A stretch of 64,000 nt of DNA from Collinsella sp. (GTDB taxonomy: Bacteria > Actinomycetota > Coriobacteriia > Coriobacteriales > Coriobacteriaceae): the NCBI GenBank assembly GCA_018382295.1, contig JAGZQF010000001.1, positions 62,001 through 126,000 of the forward strand, written 5' to 3'. The notes below the pieces were generated by a model that saw only the letters and a program-made list of their open reading frames with translations, did not search any database and was not told the DNA's origin. The translations under genes and the position numbers were made by a program. Positions 24,732 through 33,887 of this stretch are shown piece after piece; position 1 is the first letter of the stretch, and every line of letters begins with the position of its first letter.

Positions 24732-26742
24732 CATGACGCTGTTTATCGCATCGCTTGCCGTCTCGTGCATCGGTGCGCTCGCCTCGGTTCTGCTGATCAA
24801 GGCCGACAACGCCGCCAAGACCGCCGGCTGCCTGATCGGCGCCGTCGCGGCCGTGCTGTCGTTCATCGCGGGCCTCGAGGCCGTGCTTGGCGACGTTTCG
24901 TCCCTCAACACGGTCTTCTTTTTCCCGTTCGCCCGTCTCGAGCTCTTGCTCAACGGCCTTGCGGGCCTGATCGTGGTCCTCATCTCAATCCTCGCCTTTG
25001 CGGGCTTCATCTACGGTCTGTCCTACTTCGATGAGTACCCGGGCAAGGTCGGGCGCGCCGGTTTCTTCATGAACACCTTCGTCGCCTCGATGATGCTCGT
25101 CATCACCGCCGACAACGTGTTCTGGTTCCTGGTCGCCTTTGAGCTCATGTCCCTTACGAGCTACTTCCTTGTCGTTATCGAGGAGAACAAGAACTCCATT
25201 AGGGGCGGTTGGCTCTACTTCGTCATCGCGCACGTGGGCTTTGTCCTTATCATGGCGAGCTTCCTGCTCATGACCAACGGCGTGGGCGGTTCCTTCAGCT
25301 TCAGTGATTTCCGTACGCATGACTTTGGACCCGCCGTCTCCTCCGCGTGCTTCGTCCTCGCGTTCTTCGGATTCGGCGCAAAGGCCGGTATCATCCCGCT
25401 GCACTCCTGGCTGCCCCAGGCGCACCCCGAGGCGCCGTCCAACGTGTCCGCCCTCATGTCCGGCGGCATGATCAAGATCGGCATCCTGGGAATCCTCAAG
25501 GTCGGTCTCGACCTGCTCGCGGGTTCGGGCGTCCAGCTCTGGTGGGGCCTCATGGTCCTGGTCTTTGGATCCATCTCGTCGGTCCTGGGCGTCGTCTACG
25601 CCCTCCACGAGCACGACATTAAGCGCCTGCTGGCCTACCACTCCGTCGAGAACATCGGCATCATCTTGCTCGGTGTCGGCGCGTCCATGACGGCGCACGC
25701 CCTGGGCAACGACGTCATCGCGACGATCGCGCTCATGGCCGCCCTCTACCACACGCTCAACCACGCCATGTTCAAGGGCGAGCTGTTCCTCGGCGCGGGC
25801 TCCCTGCTCTATGCCACGGGTACGCGCAACATGGAGAAGATGGGCGGCCTGTTCCGCCGTATGCCGGTCACGGCCGTCTGCTTCCTCATCGGTGCCCTTG
25901 CCATCTCGGCTATCCCGCCGCTCAACGGCTTCGTTTCCGAGTGGTTCACCTACCAGTCCCTGTTCAACATCTCGACGCTCTCCGACCCGGTCGTCATGGT
26001 GTTCGCCGTCGCCTCCGCGGCCGCCCTCGCCATCACCGGTGCCCTGGCCGTCACGTGCTTCGTGAAGGCCTACGGCGTCTCGTTCGCGAGCAGCCCTCGT
26101 TCCCAGGAGGCCGCGAACGCCAAGGAGTCCCCGGCTCCGATGTTGTTCTCGCAGATGCTCCTCGCGGCCATCTGCGTGGTGCTGGGAATCGGCTCTCCCG
26201 TCATCGCCCCGGTTCTGGGCGACGTCGCCCAGAGCGTGCTTGCCGGCTCTGCCGTCACAGCCACCTCGGGCGTGTCTCTGGTGAACGAGATTTCCGGTGC
26301 CGCCACCTCCACCCCCGCGATCGCCATCGCGCTCGTGGTCCTCACCGGCCTCGCGTTCGTGTTGAGGTCCTGCCTCGGCACCAAGGCCCCCGCTAAGAAG
26401 ACCGACCCTTGGGCGTGCGGCTACGAGCCCAACGAGCACATGCCCGTCGTCGCCACGAGCTTCGCGTCAGACGTAGAGCTCTTCATGGGCCCGCTCTACA
26501 CCCTGCGCGAGGTATGCACCAAGATCTGCTGGTCCATCGCGCACGTGTTCCAGAAGCTCACCGGTGTCGCCCAGGGCGTTGAGCCCCTGCCCGACCGCTT
26601 CCTGGTCGATGCACCGAGCGAGGGTGCCGATAAGCTGGCCGGCCTCGCCTCCAAGATCGAGGGCGGCAACTACTCCGTATACATCTGCTACATCGTCGCG
26701 GCGCTCGTGGTCTTCCTCGTGCTCGCCGTGGTCATGGTCTAG
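24724..26742 (+). CDS. hyfB: Hydrogenase-4 membrane subunit HyfB (NuoL/MrpA-type antiporter-like)
   Basis: A 672-residue membrane protein. The conserved Proton_antipo_M core is clear: DNVFWFLVAFELMSLTSY with the key Glu, FGFGAKAGIIPLHSWLPQAHPEAP with the TM7 Lys, LLAYHSVENIGIILLG and YHTLNHAMFKGELFLGAG with the TM12 Lys. This is the antiporter-like subunit that couples hydrogenase turnover to ion movement. A long hydrophilic C-terminal loop with YEPNEHMPVVATSFASDVE precedes a last helix, as in HycC/HyfB. Confidence 0.9.
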   Translation: MDSMTLFIASLAVSCIGALASVLLIKADNAAKTAGCLIGAVAAVLSFIAGLEAVLGDVSSLNTVFFFPFARLELLLNGLAGLIVVLISILAFAGFIYGLSYFDEYPGKVGRAGFFMNTFVASMMLVITADNVFWFLVAFELMSLTSYFLVVIEENKNSIRGGWLYFVIAHVGFVLIMASFLLMTNGVGGSFSFSDFRTHDFGPAVSSACFVLAFFGFGAKAGIIPLHSWLPQAHPEAPSNVSALMSGGMIKIGILGILKVGLDLLAGSGVQLWWGLMVLVFGSISSVLGVVYALHEHDIKRLLAYHSVENIGIILLGVGASMTAHALGNDVIATIALMAALYHTLNHAMFKGELFLGAGSLLYATGTRNMEKMGGLFRRMPVTAVCFLIGALAISAIPPLNGFVSEWFTYQSLFNISTLSDPVVMVFAVASAAALAITGALAVTCFVKAYGVSFASSPRSQEAANAKESPAPMLFSQMLLAAICVVLGIGSPVIAPVLGDVAQSVLAGSAVTATSGVSLVNEISGAATSTPAIAIALVVLTGLAFVLRSCLGTKAPAKKTDPWACGYEPNEHMPVVATSFASDVELFMGPLYTLREVCTKICWSIAHVFQKLTGVAQGVEPLPDRFLVDAPSEGADKLAGLASKIEGGNYSVYICYIVAALVVFLVLAVVMV

Positions 26743-26759
26743 AGAGGGGAGAGGATATT

Positions 26760-27683
26760 ATGAACATCGTTCTTGCGATAGCGCAGGGCCTCGTGGTCAT
26801 GCTGGTCGCGCCCTTCTTCTCCGGCCTCGCCCGTGTGATTCGCGCGAAGATGCACAATCGCCGCGGTCCGTCCATCCTTCAGGATTACCGGGACCTCGCG
26901 AAGCTCATGGCGCGTCCCGAGTCCGTGAGTTCCGACTCGAGCTTCGTGCTGCGCATCATGCCGCCGCTGTTCCTCGCGGTGTCGTTCATGCTCGCCATGG
27001 GCCTGCCCATGTTCACGCTCGAGAGCCCCATGCCCGTCTTTGGTGACGCCATCACCATCATGTACGCGCTCGCGCTGTCCCGTTTCTTCTTCGCGCTGTC
27101 CGGCGTGGATTCCTCCAACGCCTACGCGGGCTTCGGCGGTATCCGCGAGCTCCTCATGAGCGTGCTCATCGAGCCGTCCATGCTCATCGCGCTGTTTACC
27201 GTCGCCATCGTGTGCGGCTCCACGGACATTGCGACCATGGGTCAGCACATCGTTACGGGCAACGTCTCGAGCGTCGTCGCCGTCATCCTCGCCGGCGTCG
27301 CCTTCGCGGCCGCCTGCTATATGGAGCTCGGCAAGCTTCCGTTCGATCAGGCCGAAGCCGAGCAGGAGCTCCAGGAGGGCCCGCTCGCCGAGCTCTCCGG
27401 CCCGTCCCTGGCCATGATGAAGCTCGCCATGGGCATGAAGCAGGTCGTGGTCGTCGCTTGGTTCACCTCCATCTTCATCCCCTGGGGAGAGCCCGCGACC
27501 ATCGGCGTCACCGCTCTCGTGGGCGCCGTCGTCTTCCTTGTCAAGTGCCTGGTCGATTTCGTTGTCTGCGGCGTGCTCGAGAACTCCGTTTCCCGTTCGC
27601 GCTTCAAGGTGCTCGGTAACCAGACCTGGGCCGTCGTCGGCATCGCGGTCCTCGCGTTCGTCTTCGTCGTCGTAGGCGTGTAG
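26760..27683 (+). CDS. hyfC: Hydrogenase-4 membrane subunit HyfC (NuoH-like)
   Basis: A 307-residue membrane protein of the complex I ND1/NuoH family. Diagnostic segments are RVIRAKMHNRRGPSILQDYRDL at the first cytoplasmic loop (two Arg-Gly-Pro elements), GLPMFTLESP, FGGIRELLMSVLIEPSML and FDQAEAEQELQEGPLAELSGP, the acidic loop that docks the peripheral arm. It anchors HyfG/HyfI to the membrane. It starts 17 bases after hyfB with GGGGAGAGG as ribosome site. Confidence 0.9.
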   Translation: MNIVLAIAQGLVVMLVAPFFSGLARVIRAKMHNRRGPSILQDYRDLAKLMARPESVSSDSSFVLRIMPPLFLAVSFMLAMGLPMFTLESPMPVFGDAITIMYALALSRFFFALSGVDSSNAYAGFGGIRELLMSVLIEPSMLIALFTVAIVCGSTDIATMGQHIVTGNVSSVVAVILAGVAFAAACYMELGKLPFDQAEAEQELQEGPLAELSGPSLAMMKLAMGMKQVVVVAWFTSIFIPWGEPATIGVTALVGAVVFLVKCLVDFVVCGVLENSVSRSRFKVLGNQTWAVVGIAVLAFVFVVVGV

Positions 27684-27699
27684 GGAGAAGGGAGAAACT

Positions 27700-29157
27700 A
27701 TGTCAATCGAATCGAGCTTGTCCCTCTTTGCCATGGTGGCGATCGCCGTCCCCATGCTGGGCTCCCTGCTCATCGTCATGCTGCCGCGTCCCTACGCTAA
27801 ATGGATCTGCGCCTTTGCCGGCGGCATCGCCACGGTCGCTTCCGTTGGCTTGGCCGCGACGTTTGCCGGAAACGGCATGAACGCGGTCGATGTAACCTGG
27901 GCGAGTATGGGCCAGACCTTGGTCATGGGCTTCATATTCGACCGGATGAGCACGCTGCTCGCACCCGCGTTCGTCGCTATCGGCCTGCTCGTCGTCATCT
28001 ATTCGTTCCCGTACATGAGCGATAAGAACAAGGAGCATCCCGACGCGCCCCGTCGCCGCTTCTACGTGTACTTCTCCACGTTCATCGGCGCCATGGCCGG
28101 TCTCGCCTACAGCTCCACCATCGTCGGCCAGCTCGTTTTCTTCGAGATCACCGGCGTGTGCTCCTGGGGCCTCATCAGCTACTACATGACGCCCACGGCC
28201 AAGAAGGCCGGTATGAAGGCGCTCATCATCACCCATATCGGCGCTCTGGGACTCTACATCGGCGCGGCCTTCCTGTTCGCCGGAACCGGCACGTTCGCGC
28301 TGAGCGCGATCTCCCAGCTCGATTCCGGTATGAAGACCGTCGTGCTGCTGCTCATCCTGTTCGCCGCTTGGGCCAAGTCCGCCCAGTTCCCGCTCTACAT
28401 GTGGCTGCCCTCCGCAATGGAGGCCCCCACGCCCGTTTCCGCCTACCTCCATGGCGCGTCCATGGTGAAGGTCGGCGTGTGCGTGTTCGCCCGCGCTCTT
28501 GCGAGTGCCGGCGATATCCCCGAGATCGTCGGTTGGGTCGCCATCATCGACGCCGTCGTGACCATGCTCTTCGGCTTCCTCATGTACCTGCCCCAGAAGG
28601 ATATGAAGCGCCTGCTCGCCTTCTCGACGATCGCGCAGCTCGCCTACGTGTTCTTCGGCCTGGGCCTCTCCGTGTTCGGAAGCCAGATGGCGTTCAACGG
28701 CGCCGTCGAGCACATCTTCAACCACGCGTTCACCAAGACCCTGTTCTTCCTCATCGCCGGCTCCCTCAGCTTCACGCTGGGAACCCGTATGTTGCCCAAG
28801 ATCCAGGGCCTCATGAAGAAGTACCCGGTCACGGGCGTGGGCTTCGCGGTCGCCGCGACCGCTATCGCCGGCGTGCCCCCCATGAGCACGTTCTTCTCCA
28901 AGTTCCAGATTATTTCCGGTGGCTTCGCGGTTGGTGCTTCCAACACGGTCATCTTCGTCCTCGTGTGCGTCATGGTCGTCGAGACCGTCGCCACCTTCGC
29001 ATGGTTCCTGCGTTGGATGGGTAAGGTCCTGCCCGGTGAGCCGAGCGAGACCGTGGCCGCCGGCCAGCCCCTTCCGCGCGCCATGGCGTTCGTGTTCGTC
29101 GTCCTCATGATCATGGTCGTCGTCGCCGGTCCTCTGTCCTCTAGTTGGATGGGTTAG
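27700..29157 (+). CDS. hyfD: Hydrogenase-4 membrane subunit HyfD (antiporter-like)
   Basis: A 485-residue NuoL/M/N-family membrane subunit. It shows QLVFFEITGVCSWGLISYY with the TM5 Glu, WAKSAQFPLYMWLPSAMEAPTPVSAYLHGASMVK with the TM7 Lys region, and HIFNHAFTKTLFFLIAGS. It is the second of three antiporter-like subunits in this operon, a count that distinguishes Hyf-type from Hyc-type hydrogenases. It starts 16 bases after hyfC. Confidence 0.87.
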   Translation: MSIESSLSLFAMVAIAVPMLGSLLIVMLPRPYAKWICAFAGGIATVASVGLAATFAGNGMNAVDVTWASMGQTLVMGFIFDRMSTLLAPAFVAIGLLVVIYSFPYMSDKNKEHPDAPRRRFYVYFSTFIGAMAGLAYSSTIVGQLVFFEITGVCSWGLISYYMTPTAKKAGMKALIITHIGALGLYIGAAFLFAGTGTFALSAISQLDSGMKTVVLLLILFAAWAKSAQFPLYMWLPSAMEAPTPVSAYLHGASMVKVGVCVFARALASAGDIPEIVGWVAIIDAVVTMLFGFLMYLPQKDMKRLLAFSTIAQLAYVFFGLGLSVFGSQMAFNGAVEHIFNHAFTKTLFFLIAGSLSFTLGTRMLPKIQGLMKKYPVTGVGFAVAATAIAGVPPMSTFFSKFQIISGGFAVGASNTVIFVLVCVMVVETVATFAWFLRWMGKVLPGEPSETVAAGQPLPRAMAFVFVVLMIMVVVAGPLSSSWMG

Positions 29158-29167
29158 GAGGTAGGAC

Positions 29168-29821
29168 ATGGGTTATTCGTTAGTCAATATCCTGGGCGGT
29201 CTTCTGATCGTGACCTCCACCATGGTGGTCGTCTCGAAGACCATCCCGTCCGCCATTAAGTGGTACGCGATCCAGTCGGTTGTCCTGGTGGGCGTGCTGC
29301 TCACCCTGGGCCTCACCACCGGTGCCACCGAGCTTCTCATGTGGGCCGCGTCGGCCTTCGTCACCAAGGTGATCCTCGTTCCGTTCATTCTCAACCGTGC
29401 CTACAAAAAGATGGGTTCGCCTGCCGATAGCACGCTGACCTCCTCCATCAAGCCGGCCTGGACCATCATCCTCACCGGTCTGGAGGTGGCCATCTGCTTC
29501 GCGGTGGTCACGCGCCTGAGCCTGCCCACCGCTGAGGTGGCTACTCCGGCCCTCGCCATCAGCTTCGCGCACTTCTTCGTCGGCCTCACGTGCATCATCT
29601 CCCAGCGCAACATCCTCAAGCAAATCTTCGGGTACTGCCTTATGGAGAACGGTAGCCACGTGACGCTCGCCCTGCTCGCGCCCACGGCCCCCGAGATCAT
29701 CGAGATCGGCATCGCCACCGACGCCATTTTCGCCGTCATCATCATGTCCGCCGTCGTCGTGAGGATCTGGAACGACACCAAGTCGCTCGACTCCCACGAC
29801 CTGACCGAATTGAAGGGGTAG
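29168..29821 (+). CDS. hyfE: Hydrogenase-4 membrane subunit HyfE
   Basis: A 217-residue membrane protein with about 7 hydrophobic segments, beginning MGYSLVNILGGLLIVTST. It matches HyfE in size and position; the N-terminal part relates to the NuoK/MrpC family. Characteristic stretches are TSTMVVVSKTIPSAIKWYA and KQIFGYCLMENGSHVTLALL. No enzymatic role; it is part of the proton/sodium-pumping membrane arm. GGAGGTAGG precedes ATG 29168. Confidence 0.85.
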   Translation: MGYSLVNILGGLLIVTSTMVVVSKTIPSAIKWYAIQSVVLVGVLLTLGLTTGATELLMWAASAFVTKVILVPFILNRAYKKMGSPADSTLTSSIKPAWTIILTGLEVAICFAVVTRLSLPTAEVATPALAISFAHFFVGLTCIISQRNILKQIFGYCLMENGSHVTLALLAPTAPEIIEIGIATDAIFAVIIMSAVVVRIWNDTKSLDSHDLTELKG

Positions 29822-29824
29822 GCC

Positions 29825-31390
29825 ATGGATGTTTCAATGCTGACGGTCGCCCTGCTCGCTTGTCCCCTCGTGTTCTCCCTGATTATGGCTGCGCTCCCCA
29901 AGACGACGTCCTACAGCGTCTTTGCGGGGCTCAACACCATCTCCGTCGCGGCGACCCTCGTCCTTTCGGTCGTCACCGCGGGAACCATGCTCTCGAGCGG
30001 GCAGAATATCGACGCTTTGGGCCTGTGGCTCCATCTCGATTCGCTCTCGTCGATCTTCGTCCTTCTGGTAGGCATCATCGGGTTCATCACCGGCGTGTAC
30101 TCCATCTCCTATATCAAGATCGATATCGAGGAGAAGACCATGCCGGCCGAGCGCACCAAGCAGTACTACGCGCTGTTTAGCCTGTTCGTTTTCACGATGC
30201 TGCTCGCCTGCCTGTCCAACAACATCATCCTCACCTGGGCGGCGGTCGAGGCCACCACGCTGTCGACCGTGTTCCTCGTGGGCATCTACAAGAACAAGCA
30301 GGCGCTCGAGGCGTCTTGGAAGTACGCGATGGTCTGCACCGCCGGCGTGGCCTTCGGCCTGTTCGGCACGCTGCTCATCTACGCGAACGCCGCCGATATC
30401 ATGCCCAACGCGCATGAGGCAGCCTTCCTCACCTCCATCATGCCCTACGCCGACCAGTTCGACCCGATGCTCGTGCGCCTCGCGTTCGCGTTCATCGTCA
30501 TCGGCTTCGGCACCAAGGCGGGCCTGTTCCCCATGCACACTTGGCTGCCCGACGCGCACTCCCAGGCTCCGAGCCCGGTCTCCGCGCTGCTCTCGGGCGT
30601 GCTGCTCAAGTGCGCCATGCTGGTGATCATCCGCTTCTACTCCCTGTCCATCATCACGGTGGGCGACACCTATCCGCGTACGCTCCTGCTCATCCTGGGC
30701 ACGCTGTCCATCCTGGTGGCCGCCCTGTGCATCTTTAAGCAGGACGATATCAAGCGCCGCTTCGCGTACTCCTCCGTCGACAACGTCGGCGTGGTCGCGC
30801 TGTGCCTGGGTATCGGTGGTCCGCTCGGTATCGCCGCCTGCCTGCTGCACTGCATCTTCCACGGTTTCACGAAGGCGCTCGCCTTCTGCATGGCCGGTAA
30901 CATCCAGCACATCTACCACACCCGCGACCTGAACAAGATCAAGGGCGTCGTCGAGATCGCTCCCGTCACGGCAGCGCTCACCATCATCGCCCTGCTCGCG
31001 CTCGCCGCCTTCCCGCCGTTCGCCCTGTTCATCTCCGAGTTCCTCACCTTCGTGGCCGGCGTCCAGTCCGGTCCCATCTGGGTGGTCGTGCTCGTGGCCA
31101 CTGGCCTCACCGGCGTGTACTTTGCCCTTACCGGCATCGCGCTCAAGTCCATCTTCGGCAAGGCGCCCGAGGGCATGAAGCGCCACGAGGTGCCCGCCCT
31201 CATGATCATCCCCGAGATCGCCCTCGCGATCGTGGTCATGTGGTTCGGTATCGCCACCCCGGTCGCCATCACGAGCGGCGTCGAGGATGCAACGTCCGTC
31301 GTTTTGAACCAGAGCGTCGAAGAGCTCCACGAGGCTCCTCTCTACCGCATGGTGTTCAGTTCCCAGACCAAGACAAGCGAGGTGAATTAG
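29825..31390 (+). CDS. hyfF: Hydrogenase-4 membrane subunit HyfF (antiporter-like)
   Basis: A 521-residue NuoL/M/N-family subunit, the third antiporter homologue of the operon. Core segments are LTWAAVEATTLSTVFLVG with the TM5 Glu, FGTKAGLFPMHTWLPDAHSQAP with the TM7 Lys, IKRRFAYSSVDNVGVVALC and HCIFHGFTKALAFCMAGN with the TM12 Lys. It begins three bases after hyfE and hyfG follows four bases downstream, so translation is probably coupled. Confidence 0.88.
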   Translation: MDVSMLTVALLACPLVFSLIMAALPKTTSYSVFAGLNTISVAATLVLSVVTAGTMLSSGQNIDALGLWLHLDSLSSIFVLLVGIIGFITGVYSISYIKIDIEEKTMPAERTKQYYALFSLFVFTMLLACLSNNIILTWAAVEATTLSTVFLVGIYKNKQALEASWKYAMVCTAGVAFGLFGTLLIYANAADIMPNAHEAAFLTSIMPYADQFDPMLVRLAFAFIVIGFGTKAGLFPMHTWLPDAHSQAPSPVSALLSGVLLKCAMLVIIRFYSLSIITVGDTYPRTLLLILGTLSILVAALCIFKQDDIKRRFAYSSVDNVGVVALCLGIGGPLGIAACLLHCIFHGFTKALAFCMAGNIQHIYHTRDLNKIKGVVEIAPVTAALTIIALLALAAFPPFALFISEFLTFVAGVQSGPIWVVVLVATGLTGVYFALTGIALKSIFGKAPEGMKRHEVPALMIIPEIALAIVVMWFGIATPVAITSGVEDATSVVLNQSVEELHEAPLYRMVFSSQTKTSEVN

Positions 31391-31394
31391 CACC

Positions 31395-33167
31395 ATGGCA
31401 GAACCTGAAAAGAAGGACTACGCTCGTCGTTGCGAAAGCCACGTCGAGGCCCTGCGCGCCGCAGTGCCGGGCGCTATCGAGAAGGTTGAGTGGCAGTGCG
31501 AGGACCAGCTGACGATTACCGTCAAGCAGGACAAGCTGCCCGAGGCCGTCCACTACCTGTACTACGAGCGCTACGGCTGGATTCCCGTGATCATCGGCAA
31601 CGATGAGCGCAGCCTGTGCGGCCGTTACGCCGTGTACTACGTCATCTCCATGGAGGGGGAGGATCCCGGCTGGGTGACCGTGCGCACCGAGGTCGATCCC
31701 GCCAAGATGACGTTCCCGTCCGTGACGCCGTTCGTCCCCGCCTGCGTGTGGGGCGAGCGCGAGCTGCGCGACATGTTCGGCCTGATCCCCGAGGGTCTGC
31801 CCGACCGTCGTCGCCTCGTGCTGCCCGATGATTGGCCCAGCGGGCTGTACCCGTTGCGCAAGGATTCGATGGATTACCGTTTCCGTCCCGCTCCCGCGAG
31901 CGACATGGAAAACTACGAGTTCTTGGCCGACACCAAGGGCAAGGAGACCACGCTCGTCCCCATGGGCCCGCTGCACATTACCTCCGACGAGCCCGGCCAC
32001 TTCCGCCTGTTCGTCGAGGGCGAGACGATCGTCGACGCCGACTATCGTCTGTTCTACGTGCACCGCGGCATGGAGAAGGTCGCCGAGACGCGCCTGAACT
32101 ATGATGCCGTCACGTTCCTTGCCGACCGCATCTGCGGCATCTGCGGCTGCGCCCACTCGGTGGCCTACGCCGAGGCTGTCGAGCGCGCCCAGGGCATTCA
32201 CGTCCCGCCGCGCGCGCAGTACATCCGCGCCATCATGCTCGAGGTCGAGCGCCTGCACTCGCACCTGCTCAACATTGGCCTCGCATCGCACTACACCGGC
32301 TTCGATTCCGGCTTCCAGCAGTTCTTCCGCGTTCGCGAGAAGTCCATGGACCTGGCCGAGAAACTCTCCGGCCACCGTAAGACCTATGGCCTCAATGTGA
32401 TCGGTGGCGTGCGTCGCGACATCCTGGCCGAGCAGAAGCTCTCCACGCTCACGACCATCCATCAGCTGCGCTCCGAGGTCCAGGAGCTCGTCGACGTTTT
32501 GCTCTCCACGCCCAACTTTATTGAGCGCACGAGCGGCATCGGCATTCTCGACCGTAAGATCGCTCGCGACTTTTCGCCGGTCGGCCCGCTCATGCGTGGC
32601 TCTGGCTATGCCCGCGACGTGCGCTTTGACCATCCCTTCGACGGCTACGCCGATCCGGACGTTCAAAAGATGCACGCCGCTACGGCCGACACCTGCGATG
32701 CCTTCGGCCGTACCGCCGTTCGCATCCAGGAGGTCTACGATTCGATCGACATGATCGAGACCATGCTCGAGAACTGCCCGTCGGGCCCCATCCTCACCAC
32801 GGATTGGGAGTACACCCCGCACAAGTACGCCATCGGCGCCACCGAGGCGCCGCGCGGCGAGGACGTGCACTGGGCCATGCTCGGCAACAACCAGAAGTGC
32901 TACCGCTGGCGCGCCAAGGCGGCCACGTACAGCAACTGGCCGGTCCTGCGCTACATGTTCCGCGGCAACACCGTGGGCGACGCTGCGCTGATCGTCGGTT
33001 CGCTCGACCCGTGCTACTCCTGCACCGACCGCGTGACGGTGACCGATGTCGCCGCCAAGCGCGACCACGTGCTCGACAAGGAGCAGTTCGAAAACGTCTG
33101 GCGCGACAAGTCGCCGCTTGCGGGCGAGGGCACCATGGCCGCCCCGCTCGATGAGGAGGCGCTCTAA
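31395..33167 (+). CDS. hyfG: Group 4 [NiFe]-hydrogenase large subunit HyfG/HycE (NuoC-NuoD fusion)
   Basis: A 590-residue fusion. Residues ~1-170 are NuoC-like (WGERELRDMFGLIPEG, then DWPSGLYPLRKD); the rest is the catalytic large subunit. Both Ni-Fe ligand pairs are intact: RICGICGCAHSVAYAEAVE near residues 245-262 and SLDPCYSCTDR near 537-547, so an active Ni site is expected. After the last Arg about 44 residues remain, starting VTVTDVAAKR. In E. coli HycE the equivalent tail is removed by HycI after Ni insertion; the hycI gene lies at 35252. Confidence 0.93.
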   Translation: MAEPEKKDYARRCESHVEALRAAVPGAIEKVEWQCEDQLTITVKQDKLPEAVHYLYYERYGWIPVIIGNDERSLCGRYAVYYVISMEGEDPGWVTVRTEVDPAKMTFPSVTPFVPACVWGERELRDMFGLIPEGLPDRRRLVLPDDWPSGLYPLRKDSMDYRFRPAPASDMENYEFLADTKGKETTLVPMGPLHITSDEPGHFRLFVEGETIVDADYRLFYVHRGMEKVAETRLNYDAVTFLADRICGICGCAHSVAYAEAVERAQGIHVPPRAQYIRAIMLEVERLHSHLLNIGLASHYTGFDSGFQQFFRVREKSMDLAEKLSGHRKTYGLNVIGGVRRDILAEQKLSTLTTIHQLRSEVQELVDVLLSTPNFIERTSGIGILDRKIARDFSPVGPLMRGSGYARDVRFDHPFDGYADPDVQKMHAATADTCDAFGRTAVRIQEVYDSIDMIETMLENCPSGPILTTDWEYTPHKYAIGATEAPRGEDVHWAMLGNNQKCYRWRAKAATYSNWPVLRYMFRGNTVGDAALIVGSLDPCYSCTDRVTVTDVAAKRDHVLDKEQFENVWRDKSPLAGEGTMAAPLDEEAL

Positions 33168-33168
33168 T

Positions 33169-33885
33169 ATGCTGAAGCTTTGGAAGGTTAACGCCAAGGC
33201 CGGCGACGCGACGGTCAAGTACCCGTTTGCGCCGTTTCCCACCAACAAGGACATGCGCGGCAAGCCCGAGCACAATGCCGAGCTCTGCATCGCCTGCGGT
33301 GCCTGCGGCGTGGCGTGCCCGGCCGATGCCATTCGTATGGACACCGACCTTGCGGACGATACCATCACCTGGTCGATCGACTACGGTCGCTGCATCTTCT
33401 GCGGCCGCTGCGAGAAGGCCTGCCCCATGGAGGCCATCAAGCTCACCGAGGAGTTTGAGCTGGCCGTCATGAGCAAAGACGACCTCACCAGCAAGAGCGT
33501 CTACACGCTCGAGCACTGCTCGCGCTGCGGCAAGCCGTTTGCCCCGCACAAGGAAATCGACTACGCTAAGCGCCTGTTGCAAAAGGCCGGCGGCATGGAG
33601 GCCGAGCAGGCCGCCCGTACCGTCGGTATGTGCCAGGAGTGCAAGCGCGAGCTCGACGCCCTGCGCGCCGCCTCGGCCGTAAAGACCGGCAACGCTGCCG
33701 GCATGGCTGCCAACGAGACGCTTGCGTCCGGCGAGCCCCAGGGCCCCGGCATGGAGTATCTGGGCGGCCACGGCGTGAACCCGGAGTATATCGACCGCGA
33801 GCTCAACCCCGATGCGCCCGAGATTCCCGCCGGTCCGGCGCCGGTCGAGGGCATCATCATGGATTTTGAAACGAAGGAGGAGTAA
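33169..33885 (+). CDS. hyfH: Hydrogenase-4 ferredoxin-like subunit HyfH (HycF/NuoI-like)
   Basis: A 238-residue subunit with two [4Fe-4S] motifs, CIACGACGVACP and CIFCGRCEKACP, linking the small subunit to the electron source. Two further CxxC pairs (CSRCGKPF and CQECKREL) form a zinc-ribbon-like element also seen in HycF. The ~50-residue C-terminal tail is acidic and Pro-rich and longer than in the E. coli protein as I recall it. ATG 33169 lies directly after the hyfG stop, with GAGGAGG inside the end of hyfG. Confidence 0.87.
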   Translation: MLKLWKVNAKAGDATVKYPFAPFPTNKDMRGKPEHNAELCIACGACGVACPADAIRMDTDLADDTITWSIDYGRCIFCGRCEKACPMEAIKLTEEFELAVMSKDDLTSKSVYTLEHCSRCGKPFAPHKEIDYAKRLLQKAGGMEAEQAARTVGMCQECKRELDALRAASAVKTGNAAGMAANETLASGEPQGPGMEYLGGHGVNPEYIDRELNPDAPEIPAGPAPVEGIIMDFETKEE

Positions 33886-33887
33886 CC

